DNA of 64,000 nt from Actinocorallia herbida (lineage in GTDB: Bacteria; Actinomycetota; Actinomycetes; Streptosporangiales; Streptosporangiaceae), in NCBI RefSeq assembly GCF_003751225.1, contig NZ_RJKE01000001.1:2480001-2544000 (forward strand), in the 5' to 3' direction. Positions 33,529-42,219 of this stretch are shown one piece after another. Every line of letters starts with the position of its first letter. The first letter of the stretch is position 1. The translations under genes and the position numbers were made by a program. The notes beneath the pieces are model-generated. The model saw nothing but the letters and a program-made list of their open reading frames with translations. It did no database searches and was not told the origin of the DNA.

Positions 33529-33760
33529 CCTTCGCCTGCCTTTCTCCCCTCGGGGAGTAGTCCCGGCACGCCTGCCGTCCGGCGGGGCCCCCTTTCAAGG
33601 GTCTCCACGTGTTTCATCAACGCACTCCACCTCGACCTTTCCTCTCTTCCTCTGCGCGCGTTCTGACGTCGGCCGGCCACGGCCGGGACACGGACGTGCG
33701 GCTGAGCCGCGCCATCGAGCGGTCCCCGAACTTCACGGCTTGACGGAAAGGACTCTGGTC
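33529..33760. promoter_or_regulatory. Leader region of the methyltransferase gene
   Basis: About 230 bases without a gene, following the small ORFs. It contains a compact CTCCCC/GGGGAG hairpin at 33544-33557 and a GC-rich stretch around 33580. It could be an attenuator responding to leader translation. No known riboswitch fold is recognised. Confidence 0.35.
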
Positions 33761-34507
33761 ATGGACCTTCCCCGCATCTTCACCATCCGCGAGAGCGGCC
33801 ACCGCATCCACAACCCGCTGACCGCCGAGAAGTTCGCGACCCTGGGCGCGTCGCTGCGCCTCGACCCCGGCACCACGGTGCTCGACCTGGCCAGCGGCTC
33901 GGGCGAGATGCTGTGCACCTGGGCGCGTGACCTCGGCTGCACGGGCGTCGGAGTGGACATCAGCACGCTGTTCACCGAACAGGCGCGGGCCCGCGCCGTC
34001 GAGCTCGGCGTCGCCGACCGGGTCTCGTTCGTGCACGGTGACGCCACCGGCCACGTCGCGGCCGAGCCGGTCGATCTGGCCTGCTGCGTCGGCGCCACCT
34101 GGATCGGCGACGGCGTCGCCGGCACGGTCGGGCTGCTTCAGCGCAGCCTCCGCCCCGGAGGCCTGATGCTGATCGGCGAGCCGTACTGGCGGCGGACCCC
34201 TCCGGACGAGGAGACCGCCAAGGACTGCCACGCCACCGCCATCACCGACTTCCGCACGCTGTCCGGGCTGATCGAGCAGTTCCAGGAACTCGGCCACGAC
34301 GTCGTCGAGATGACGCTGGCCGATCAGGACAGCTGGGACCGGTACACCGCCGCCCAGTGGCTCACCATGCGCCGCTGGCTCGACCGCAACCCCGCCGACG
34401 AGATGGCCGCCGAAGTCCGGGAGGAGCTCACCGACGAGCCCGCCCGCTACGCGCGTGGCATCCGCGAGTACCTCGGCTGGGGCGTCTTCGCCCTCATGAA
34501 GCGCTGA
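33761..34507 (+). CDS. SAM-dependent class I methyltransferase
   Basis: 248 residues. SAM-binding motif I VLDLASGSGE near 48-57, the acidic end of beta-2 GVGVDIS, HGDATG and the post-core LRPGGLMLIGEPYW. It looks like the UbiE/cyclopropane-synthase-type small-molecule methyltransferases of actinomycetes; the substrate is unknown. ATG 33761 is preferred to TTG 33740. A strong terminator follows. Confidence 0.85.
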   Translation: MDLPRIFTIRESGHRIHNPLTAEKFATLGASLRLDPGTTVLDLASGSGEMLCTWARDLGCTGVGVDISTLFTEQARARAVELGVADRVSFVHGDATGHVAAEPVDLACCVGATWIGDGVAGTVGLLQRSLRPGGLMLIGEPYWRRTPPDEETAKDCHATAITDFRTLSGLIEQFQELGHDVVEMTLADQDSWDRYTAAQWLTMRRWLDRNPADEMAAEVREELTDEPARYARGIREYLGWGVFALMKR

Positions 34508-34516
34508 CCCTCCCGC

Positions 34517-34558
34517 CCCGTGCGGGCTCGGACGCCACACCGTCCGGGCCCGCACGGG
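34517..34558 (+). terminator. Strong hairpin terminator after the methyltransferase gene
   Basis: Perfect 11-bp arms CCCGTGCGGGC and GCCCGCACGGG. Inside them a further CGGAC/GTCCG pairing extends the stem. It isolates the methyltransferase from the following ligase operon. Confidence 0.75.
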
Positions 34559-34589
34559 GGTGGGTCTTGCAAGGGGTACTCTTGGTTTG

Positions 34590-34605
34590 CGAGAATCATC
34601 TTCTC

Positions 34606-34606
<1 letters not shown>
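34590..34606. promoter_or_regulatory. GAGAAT-type operator at the ligase-thiolase-MeaB operon
   Basis: CGAGAAT-CAT-CTTCTCA: left arm perfect, right arm with changes at both ends. It covers the region just before, and touching, ATG 34606. TACTCT at 34578-34583 is a plausible -10, so transcript and coding start would be close together. Confidence 0.65.
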
Positions 34607-36037
<1,431 letters not shown>

Positions 36038-36045
<8 letters not shown>

Positions 36046-37177
36046 AGCCGTGATCCTCGAGGCCCTGCGCACCCCCATCGCGACCGCGTTCAAGGGCTCC
36101 CTGCGCGACGTCGACGGGTTCGTCCTCGCCGACCGGGTCGTCGGGGCCGCCGCCGCGAAGCTCGACCCCGCCGCGATCGACGACGTCATCCTCGGGGAGG
36201 GCCTGTACGGCGGCGGCGTCGTCGCCCGGCACGCCGCGGTGACCGCCGGCCTGACCGGCGCGCCCGGCCTCGCCCTCAACCGGCACTGCGCGGCGGGCCT
36301 GTCGTCGGTGCAGATGGCCGCCGCGAGCATCCGCGCCGGCATGGACGAACTGATCATCGCGGGCGGCGTGAACAGCAGCTCGACGGCGCCGCGCGGCTAC
36401 CGCGTCGTGGGGGAGGAGCGGGTCGACTGGAACTCGCCGACCCACCCCGACCGGCCGGACGCCCCGAACCGGGACATGTCGATCACCGTAGGGTGGAACG
36501 CAGCCCAGCGCGCTGGAGTGAGTCGCGAGGAGATGGACGCGTGGGCGCTGCGCTCGCACCGCAACGCCATCCGCGCCATCGACGAGGGCCGCTTCGCCGC
36601 CGAGATCGTGCCGGTCGAGACCCCGCGCGGTCTGTTCGAGACCGACGAGCACCCCCGCCGCGACACGACCCTGGAGAAGCTCGCGTCGCTGAAGCCGCTG
36701 CACCCGGAGATCGAGGGGTTCAGCATCACCGCGGGCAACGCGTGCGGCTCGAACGACGCGGCCGCCGCGCTCGTCGTGGCGAGCGGCGGGCTCGGCCTGC
36801 CCGCGCTGGCGACGATCCGGTCGTGGGCGTCGGTCGGCGTCGACCCGGCCGAGACCGGCCTCGCCCCGGTCAAGGCGATCCCCAAGGCGCTCGCCCGCGC
36901 CGGCCTCACCCCCGGCGACGTCGACCTCTTCGAGATCAACGAGGCGTTCGCGGCCATGTGCGTCGCCACGATCGCGCTCCTCGGCCTCGACCCCGAGCGC
37001 GTCAACGTCAACGGCAGCGGCTGCGGTCTCGGCCACCCCGTCGCCGCGACCGGCTCGCGCATGCTCGTCACCCTCGTGCACGAGCTCCGCCGCCGCGGCG
37101 GCGGCATCGGCGTCGCCGCCATGTGCGCCGGCGGCGGCATGGGCTCCGCCGCCGTCATCGAGGTCCACGCCCCGTGA
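36038..37177 (+). CDS. Thiolase (acyl-CoA acetyltransferase)
   Basis: 379 residues with the complete catalytic set: nucleophilic Cys84 in NRHCAAGLSS, His333 in GLGHPVAATG, and Cys363 in MCAGGGMG. The NEAFAA motif is also present. It cleaves 3-ketoacyl-CoA to a shortened acyl-CoA, the last step of a beta-oxidation round. It starts 8 bases before the ligase stop and its own stop overlaps the MeaB GTG (GTGA). Confidence 0.9.
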
Positions 37178-38205
37178 CCCACCCGCAGGAGACGGACGCC
37201 CCGTCCGGCCCGGACGACGGCGTCCGCACGGCGGGGGCGCCGTCGGGCGCCGGTGACGGGCACCCGGTCCCGACCGGCGCGTCGAACGGGCGGAGCGCGC
37301 GGCTGGGAGGCACGCGCTCCGCTCCCGCGGATCCGGCGGCGCTGCTCGCGGCGGCGTGCGCCGGATCGGTGCGGGCGGCGGGGCGGCTGCTGAGCCTCGT
37401 CGAAGGGGAGACCCGCGACGCGGTGCTCGGCGTGCTGCCCGAAGGGGCGGCGCGCGCCCGGGTCGTGGGGGTGACCGGCCCGCCCGGGGCCGGGAAGTCG
37501 ACGACCGTCGCGGCGCTCGTCGGGGCCTATCGGGCTCGGGGACTGCGGGTCGCGGTGCTCGCGGTGGATCCGTCGTCGCCGTTCAGCGGCGGCGCTCTCC
37601 TCGGCGACCGGATCCGGATGGCCGAGCACACGACCGACCCCGGCGTGCTCATCAGGTCGCTCGCCGCGCGCGGGCACCTCGGCGGGCTGTCGGCGGCGGT
37701 GCCGGCCGCGGTGCGGGTGCTCGGCGCGCTCGGCTTCGACCTCGTGCTGCTGGAGACGGTCGGCGTCGGCCAGTCGGAGATCGAGATCGCCGCGGTCGCG
37801 AACCCGGCGGTCGTGGTGCTCGCCCCCGGCGCGGGCGACGCCGTCCAGGCCGCTAAGGCGGGCCTCCTTGAGGTCGCCGACCTACTCGTGGTGAACAAGG
37901 CCGACCGCGACGGCGCCGACCAGACCGTCCGCGACCTTCACATCGAGACCGAACTGCCCATCCTCAAGCTCGTCGCCTCCCGCGGCGACGGCATCCCCGA
38001 ACTCGTCGACGCGATCGAGTCCCACCACCGCGCCGAGGCCCCGCCCCGCGCCGCGGCCCGCGCCACCGCGCAGCTCCTGGCCCTGGCCCAGTCGCGCCTC
38101 CGCACCCACCCCGACCTCCCCTGGCTCGCCGCCGCCGTGGCCTCCGGCGACCTCGACCCCTACGCCGCCGTCGCGCTCCTCTTCCAGTCCAGCACCGCCC
38201 CCTGA
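37174..38205 (+). CDS. meaB: MeaB/ArgK-family G-protein chaperone of a B12-dependent mutase
   Basis: 343 residues. After a disordered Pro/Gly/Ala-rich N-terminus of about 50 residues comes the SIMIBI GTPase: Walker A GPPGAGKST, DPSSPFSGGALLGDRIRM, G3 ETVGVGQSE, and NKAD for base recognition. MeaB proteins gate cobalamin loading and rescue of methylmalonyl-CoA-type mutases. The only B12 mutase in the window is at 1866-3865, making this its probable partner although in a different operon. The long N-terminal tail is unusual. Confidence 0.9.
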   Translation: MTHPQETDAPSGPDDGVRTAGAPSGAGDGHPVPTGASNGRSARLGGTRSAPADPAALLAAACAGSVRAAGRLLSLVEGETRDAVLGVLPEGAARARVVGVTGPPGAGKSTTVAALVGAYRARGLRVAVLAVDPSSPFSGGALLGDRIRMAEHTTDPGVLIRSLAARGHLGGLSAAVPAAVRVLGALGFDLVLLETVGVGQSEIEIAAVANPAVVVLAPGAGDAVQAAKAGLLEVADLLVVNKADRDGADQTVRDLHIETELPILKLVASRGDGIPELVDAIESHHRAEAPPRAAARATAQLLALAQSRLRTHPDLPWLAAAVASGDLDPYAAVALLFQSSTAP

Positions 38206-38212
38206 CCGCCGG

Positions 38213-38247
38213 GCCCGCCGCGCCTCGGTCGGACGACCGCGGCGGGC
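38213..38247. terminator. Hairpin between convergent meaB and monooxygenase-like genes
   Basis: Perfect 10-bp arms GCCCGCCGCG and CGCGGCGGGC with a 15-nt loop, starting 8 bases after the meaB stop. Confidence 0.65.
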
Positions 38248-38297
38248 TCCGGCCCCTTCCGAACCGTCCGGAAGGAATCGGCCCAGACGCACTCTTC

Positions 38298-38597
38298 TCA
38301 GGCGGGGACGTCGGTCAGACGGCGCAGGGTGAACGGCTCGGCGAGGATCTCCTCCAGAACCCGGGCGACATGCTGGAAATGCGGCAGCGAGAAGTGGAAG
38401 TCGAGCGCGGCTTCGTCGGCCCACTCCTCAACGATGATCATGCGGTCGGGGCGGTGCGGGTCGGCATAGGGCTGGTAGCCCAGGCAGCCCTCCTCGGCCA
38501 GCGACGGTGCGATCATCGCGTTCAGCTCGTCCCGCAGCCGCTGCTCCTGACCGGGCTCGGCGCGGAATCCGGCGACGATGGTGAGGGTGTTCGACAT
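38298..38597 (-). CDS. Antibiotic biosynthesis monooxygenase (ABM)-domain protein
   Basis: 99 residues, one ABM/dimeric alpha-beta barrel domain (LTIVAGFRAEPGQEQRLRDEL, LGYQPYADPHRPDRMIIVEEW, FHFSLPHFQHVARVLEEIL). Such proteins are cofactor-free quinol oxygenases or quinone-handling enzymes. Divergent from an HTH gene, suggesting control by it. Confidence 0.85.
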   Translation of the reverse strand: MSNTLTIVAGFRAEPGQEQRLRDELNAMIAPSLAEEGCLGYQPYADPHRPDRMIIVEEWADEAALDFHFSLPHFQHVARVLEEILAEPFTLRRLTDVPA

Positions 38598-38646
38598 GGT
38601 GGAGAACTCCTGACGTTCGGTGGTCGCTCGTGGATGGTGGTGCCGT

Positions 38647-38747
38647 GTTCGCAGGCGAACGATGCCCATCCTGCGGGCCCGGTCCCCGGCCGCCCAGGGC
38701 TCCGTTCGGCCGGGGTCCGGCGTGCCTGGGTCTGGCAGGACCAGGCA
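38647..38747. promoter_or_regulatory. Two inverted repeats in the divergent ABM/HTH promoter region
   Basis: GTTCGC-AG-GCGAAC at 38647-38660 and TGCCTGG-N11-CCAGGCA at 38723-38747. Both are candidate operators for the HTH protein encoded at 38779. Confidence 0.45.
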
Positions 38748-38778
38748 GGACGGACCGGGCGTCACCGATACTGGGATC

Positions 38779-39660
38779 ATGGATCGTGCGCAGCAGCTCA
38801 GCGAGTTCCTCAAGACCCGGCGCGCCCGCCTGAGCCCCGACGACACCGGCACGGTCGGCTTCGGCGGCCAGCGGCGCGTGCCCGGCCTGCGCAGGGAGGA
38901 ACTGGCGCTGCTGGCCGGCGTGAGCGTCGACTACTACACCCGGTTGGAGCAGGGCCGTGCCCGCAACGTCTCGGCCGACGTCCTGGACGCCGTCGCGGGC
39001 GCGCTCCGTCTCGACGCGGACGAACGTGCGTACCTGCACAATCTGGCCAAGCCCGGTACCGCACGTAAACGCCCCGGCCGCCCGCAGCAGGTACGCCCCG
39101 AGCTGTGCCAGGCCCTGGACGCCCTGTCCTCCGTCCCCGCCTACATCATCGGCCGCCGTCTGGACATCCTGGCCTGGAACGAACTGGGCAGGCTCCTGAT
39201 CGCCGACTTCCCGGCCCTGCCCGCCGCCGAGCGGAACATGGCCCGGCTCGTCTTCCTCGACGAGTCCTCCCACGACCTCTATCCCGACTGGGAGACCAAG
39301 GCCCGCGACACCGTCGCGAACCTCCGCTTCGACGCCGGACGCCATCCCGACGACCCCCAGTTGGCCACCCTGGTCGGCGAACTGTCCCTGCGCAGCGGTG
39401 ACTTCCGCCGTCTGTGGGCCGACCACGGCGTCCGCGGCAGGACCCACGGCCGTAAACGCTTCGCCCACCCCCGGCTCGGTGAATTCGCCCTCGACTACGT
39501 CGCCATGCGCGCCCCGGACGACCCCGACATGACCATGATGATCTACAGCGCCCCCGAAGGCTCTGACGCCGCGACATCGCTCCGGCTCCTGGCGGGCCTC
39601 ACCGCCCCCTCGCCGACCATTACCGACCTCCGGGGACTTCGGTCGGGAGGCGCAGGATGA
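38779..39660 (+). CDS. HTH regulator with MmyB-like ligand-binding domain
   Basis: 293 residues. N-terminal XRE-type HTH (VPGLRREELALLAGVS then VDYYTRLEQGR) joined to the MmyB-like PAS-type domain (DILAWNELGRLLIADF, ERNMARLVFLDE). Actinomycetes encode many of these next to short-chain or quinone-modifying enzymes, whose genes they regulate in response to a small hydrophobic ligand. The likely target is the divergent ABM gene. Confidence 0.9.
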   Translation: MDRAQQLSEFLKTRRARLSPDDTGTVGFGGQRRVPGLRREELALLAGVSVDYYTRLEQGRARNVSADVLDAVAGALRLDADERAYLHNLAKPGTARKRPGRPQQVRPELCQALDALSSVPAYIIGRRLDILAWNELGRLLIADFPALPAAERNMARLVFLDESSHDLYPDWETKARDTVANLRFDAGRHPDDPQLATLVGELSLRSGDFRRLWADHGVRGRTHGRKRFAHPRLGEFALDYVAMRAPDDPDMTMMIYSAPEGSDAATSLRLLAGLTAPSPTITDLRGLRSGGAG

Positions 39661-39703
39661 ACGGCTCGGCGGCTCGTCCGGGATCGGGCGCGCCGGACGG
39701 GCT

Positions 39704-40288
39704 CTAGCGCGAGGCTCGGGAGAGGCGCGGGGGCGCGGTGCGCTGGGCGGGGACGGAGAGTTCGGGGACCGGCCGGGCGGTGGGGACGGGGCGGGCGGTG
39801 ATGAGGTGCCGGAAGAGCTGCGCGGTGGCGAGGGTGTCGGCGAGGGCGGCGTGGGCGCCTTCGTAGGGGATGCCGAGTTCGTAGCAGCAGTCGGGGAGTT
39901 TGAAGGTGGGGCCGCTGAGGGTGCGGCGGGCGAGCTTCAGGGTGCAGACGCCGGCGGCGATCTCGGGGGTGGGCAGTCCCGCCGCGTGGAGTTGCGCGGT
40001 GAGGAAGCGGGCGTCGAAGGGCAGGTTGTGCGCGACGACCACGCGGCCTGCGAGCATCGATCTGATCTGGGCCGAGATGTCGGTGAACGTCGGTGCGTCG
40101 CGGACCATCCTCGGGGTGATGCGGTGCACGTGGGTCCCGGACACCCGGCCGAGCGGGCGCACCAGCGTGTCCCAGGAGCCGGTGACGACCCCGCCGACGT
40201 CGGTCTGCACGATGGCGACCTCGACGATCTCCCCTGCCGAGGGGGTGAACCCCGTCGTCTCCACGTCCACCACGGCGTACCCGAGCAC
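39704..40288 (-). CDS. DnaQ-like DEDDh 3'-5' exonuclease
   Basis: 194 residues. ExoI VDVETTGF near 7-14, ExoII HNLPFDARF near 87-95, and ExoIII HAALADT with the catalytic His near 144. This is the proofreading/epsilon-type fold, and the last about 35 residues are a Pro-rich tail. A DNA or RNA trimming or repair nuclease; no polymerase partner is nearby. Confidence 0.88.
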   Translation of the reverse strand: MLGYAVVDVETTGFTPSAGEIVEVAIVQTDVGGVVTGSWDTLVRPLGRVSGTHVHRITPRMVRDAPTFTDISAQIRSMLAGRVVVAHNLPFDARFLTAQLHAAGLPTPEIAAGVCTLKLARRTLSGPTFKLPDCCYELGIPYEGAHAALADTLATAQLFRHLITARPVPTARPVPELSVPAQRTAPPRLSRASR

Positions 40289-40469
40289 TCGTTCTCCCTC
40301 GAACGGCAGATTCCGGTGGGGCCCGGACCGTCCGGAGCGTCAGGTGACGCGAGCGGAGGCCGAACCCTGGCAACGAGTCGAGAATCTACTCTCGGTGATC
40401 GGCGCTCACCTGCTGTCGGCGATCTCCGTGATGGCAGTGTTAGCGAGGACTCGGGTGCGAAACGGACAA

Positions 40470-40496
40470 GGCCGCCCGAAGGGCATCCGGGCGGCC
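40470..40496 (-). terminator. Hairpin terminator of the tesB-like gene
   Basis: 9-bp perfect arms GGCCGCCCG and CGGGCGGCC with a 9-nt loop, followed on the minus strand by TTGTCC. It lies 16 bases beyond the thioesterase stop. Confidence 0.65.
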
Positions 40497-40511
40497 ATTT
40501 GCGCGCGTGCG

Positions 40512-41324
40512 TCAGGTGGAGGCGGGGTCGTGGAAGCGGACCATGGACTCCTGGGCGTAGGAGGCGACGAGGGAGCCGTCGGAGGTGAGGACGTCGCCGC
40601 GGCCGTAGGCGCGGGCATGGGCGAGGACCGGGCTGTGCTGGCGCAGGAGGAGCCAGGAGGCCGACGGGACGGGGCGGTGGAACCAGAGGGTGTGGGAGGT
40701 GACCGCGGAGGTGAACGCCCTGCCCGCGTCCTGTTGGGAGACGCCTTCGACCGGGCGCAGGGCCGTGCCGATGAGGGTGAGGTCGGTGGCGTAGGCGGTG
40801 AGGGCGGGGGCGAAGGCCGGGTCCGTCTCAGGGGTGCGCGTCCACAGCTCGTACTCGGGGGCTTCGGACTTCGCGGTGTCGAGGTCGGTGGCGGACCGGG
40901 TCTCCCACGGGATGAGGTCGAGCTTGACGGTGTGCTCGGGGCCGGGCACGGGCGGGACCGCCTCGACGGTCTGGAGCGCCCGGCCGTCTTCGACCGCGTG
41001 CAGCGAGGCCGACGCCGTCGCGATGACCCCGCGCGACTGGACGGCGTTCAGCGTCACGGTCGCGAACGAGGAGCCCGCGTGGTGGACGGTCACCTCGTAC
41101 CGGACGGGCTCGTCCGCGCGTCCGGCGCGCGGGAAGAGCGTGTGCAGCGACTTGAGCGCCTTGTCCGGGCAGGTGACTTCGGCGGCCCGGACGAACTGGG
41201 CGAGGAGTTGCCCGCCGAACAGCCGATGGTAGGTGAGCGCCTGGTTGCGGCCCTCGAAGGAGCCGTCCTCGGCCGGGCCGGTGAGGTCGAGGCAGCCGAG
41301 CAGGTCGGTCCACAGATCCGTCAC
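40512..41324 (-). CDS. Acyl-CoA thioesterase II (TesB-like)
   Basis: 270 residues with the double-hotdog fold: RLFGGQLLAQFVRAA near 34-48, HAGSSFATVTLNAVQ, and the second half with SHTLWFHRP. TesB enzymes hydrolyse acyl-CoAs and relieve CoA trapping during catabolism. A perfect GAGAAT palindrome lies 60 bases upstream and the TetR gene ends just beyond it, so it sits directly beside the likely pathway regulator. Confidence 0.9.
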   Translation of the reverse strand: MTDLWTDLLGCLDLTGPAEDGSFEGRNQALTYHRLFGGQLLAQFVRAAEVTCPDKALKSLHTLFPRAGRADEPVRYEVTVHHAGSSFATVTLNAVQSRGVIATASASLHAVEDGRALQTVEAVPPVPGPEHTVKLDLIPWETRSATDLDTAKSEAPEYELWTRTPETDPAFAPALTAYATDLTLIGTALRPVEGVSQQDAGRAFTSAVTSHTLWFHRPVPSASWLLLRQHSPVLAHARAYGRGDVLTSDGSLVASYAQESMVRFHDPAST

Positions 41325-41383
41325 GCGTCCTCCTAGCAGTGGGGTGTGTCGATCACCCCACTGTAAGGCACGCTCTATGAAAC

Positions 41384-41400
41384 CGAGAATGACATTCTCG
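41384..41400. promoter_or_regulatory. GAGAAT-N3-ATTCTC operator upstream of tesB
   Basis: Perfect 7-bp arms CGAGAAT and ATTCTCG around GAC, located between the tesB start and the end of the TetR gene. Confidence 0.75.
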
Positions 41401-41403
41401 TAC

Positions 41404-42081
41404 TTAGTCGATGGCGGCGAAGCCGTTCGCGCAGAAGTCCCAGACCTCTTCGGCGGTGACCGGGTGGGTGTGGTCGTCCTCGCTGCCGTTGGACTGCGCG
41501 ATGAACATGACGGTCTGCATCGTGAGCGCCGCCGAGCGCCGCGGCGTGGTGCCGGCGCGCAGGCCGCCCGCCGCCTCGGCGTCGGTCATGAACTCGGTGA
41601 ACAGCGCGAGCAGCGGGGCGTGCGCGATCTTCACCTCGGCCGGGTGGGAGATGAGGAGCTGCGGCGCGAAGTCGGTGAACAGGGGGCGCTGCGCGACCGG
41701 GTCGGGGCGGCAGAGCTCGAAGAGCAGCTCGATCGCGACCCGCAGCCGCTCGAGCGGCTCGGGCAGTCCGGACGCGGCGGCCTTGATCTGGTCGGCCGCG
41801 CGGCGCAGCGCGTCCTCGAAGAGGGCGAGCAGCAACTCGTGCTTGCCGTCGAAGTGCTGGTAGAAGCTGCGCAGGGACTGCCGGGAACGATCCACGACCT
41901 CCTGCACGGTGAAGTCGGTGGTGCCCTTCTCGGTGATGATCGCCTGGGCGGCGTCGAGGAAGCGCTCCACTCTCTGTTCGGCGCGGAGTTTGGCGGCCTT
42001 GGTAGAGCGCTCGACCGCGCGCTGCTTCCATGCCGGCTCTTCGCTCGGGCTGCTCACGGGCGGGTCCGTCTTCTGGGCCAT
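41404..42081 (-). CDS. TetR-family regulator, candidate master of the GAGAAT regulon
   Basis: 225 residues. A polar N-terminal extension of about 30 residues precedes the HTH (FTVQEVVDRSRQSLRSFYQHFDGKHE, with the recognition helix in its middle). A ligand domain rich in hydrophobic helices follows (LERLRVAIELLFELCR, PQLLISHPAEVKIAHAPLL). Its gene is bracketed by GAGAAT palindromes at 41384 and 42173, the promoters of tesB and the tandem dehydrogenase operon. An acyl-CoA or acid ligand is likely. The binding assignment is from position only. Confidence 0.85.
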   Translation of the reverse strand: MAQKTDPPVSSPSEEPAWKQRAVERSTKAAKLRAEQRVERFLDAAQAIITEKGTTDFTVQEVVDRSRQSLRSFYQHFDGKHELLLALFEDALRRAADQIKAAASGLPEPLERLRVAIELLFELCRPDPVAQRPLFTDFAPQLLISHPAEVKIAHAPLLALFTEFMTDAEAAGGLRAGTTPRRSAALTMQTVMFIAQSNGSEDDHTHPVTAEEVWDFCANGFAAID

Positions 42082-42172
42082 AGGAGAACCTTACTGCACG
42101 GCTTTGGCACGTCGCCTTACTGACGGTCGCGTCACCTGGGTTGGTTCAGATGAGACTCTTACTTTCAATTCT

Positions 42173-42189
42173 TGAGAATGTTATTCTCC
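42173..42189. promoter_or_regulatory. GAGAAT-N3-ATTCTC operator upstream of the tandem acyl-CoA dehydrogenase
   Basis: TGAGAAT-GTT-ATTCTCC: the 6-bp core arms are perfect. It lies 31 bases before ATG 42220 and about 90 bases from the divergent TetR start, so it may also control that gene. Confidence 0.75.
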
Positions 42190-42219
42190 GTGCGCACTGG
42201 AATGAAACCCGGAGGACCG

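Noticed and set aside
40379-40395. Another GAGAAT-like palindrome upstream of the DnaQ-like gene
   Set aside because: The arms CGAGAAT and ACTCTCG are separated by 2 bases rather than 3 and one arm base is changed. The downstream gene is not catabolic. Kept out of the regulon.
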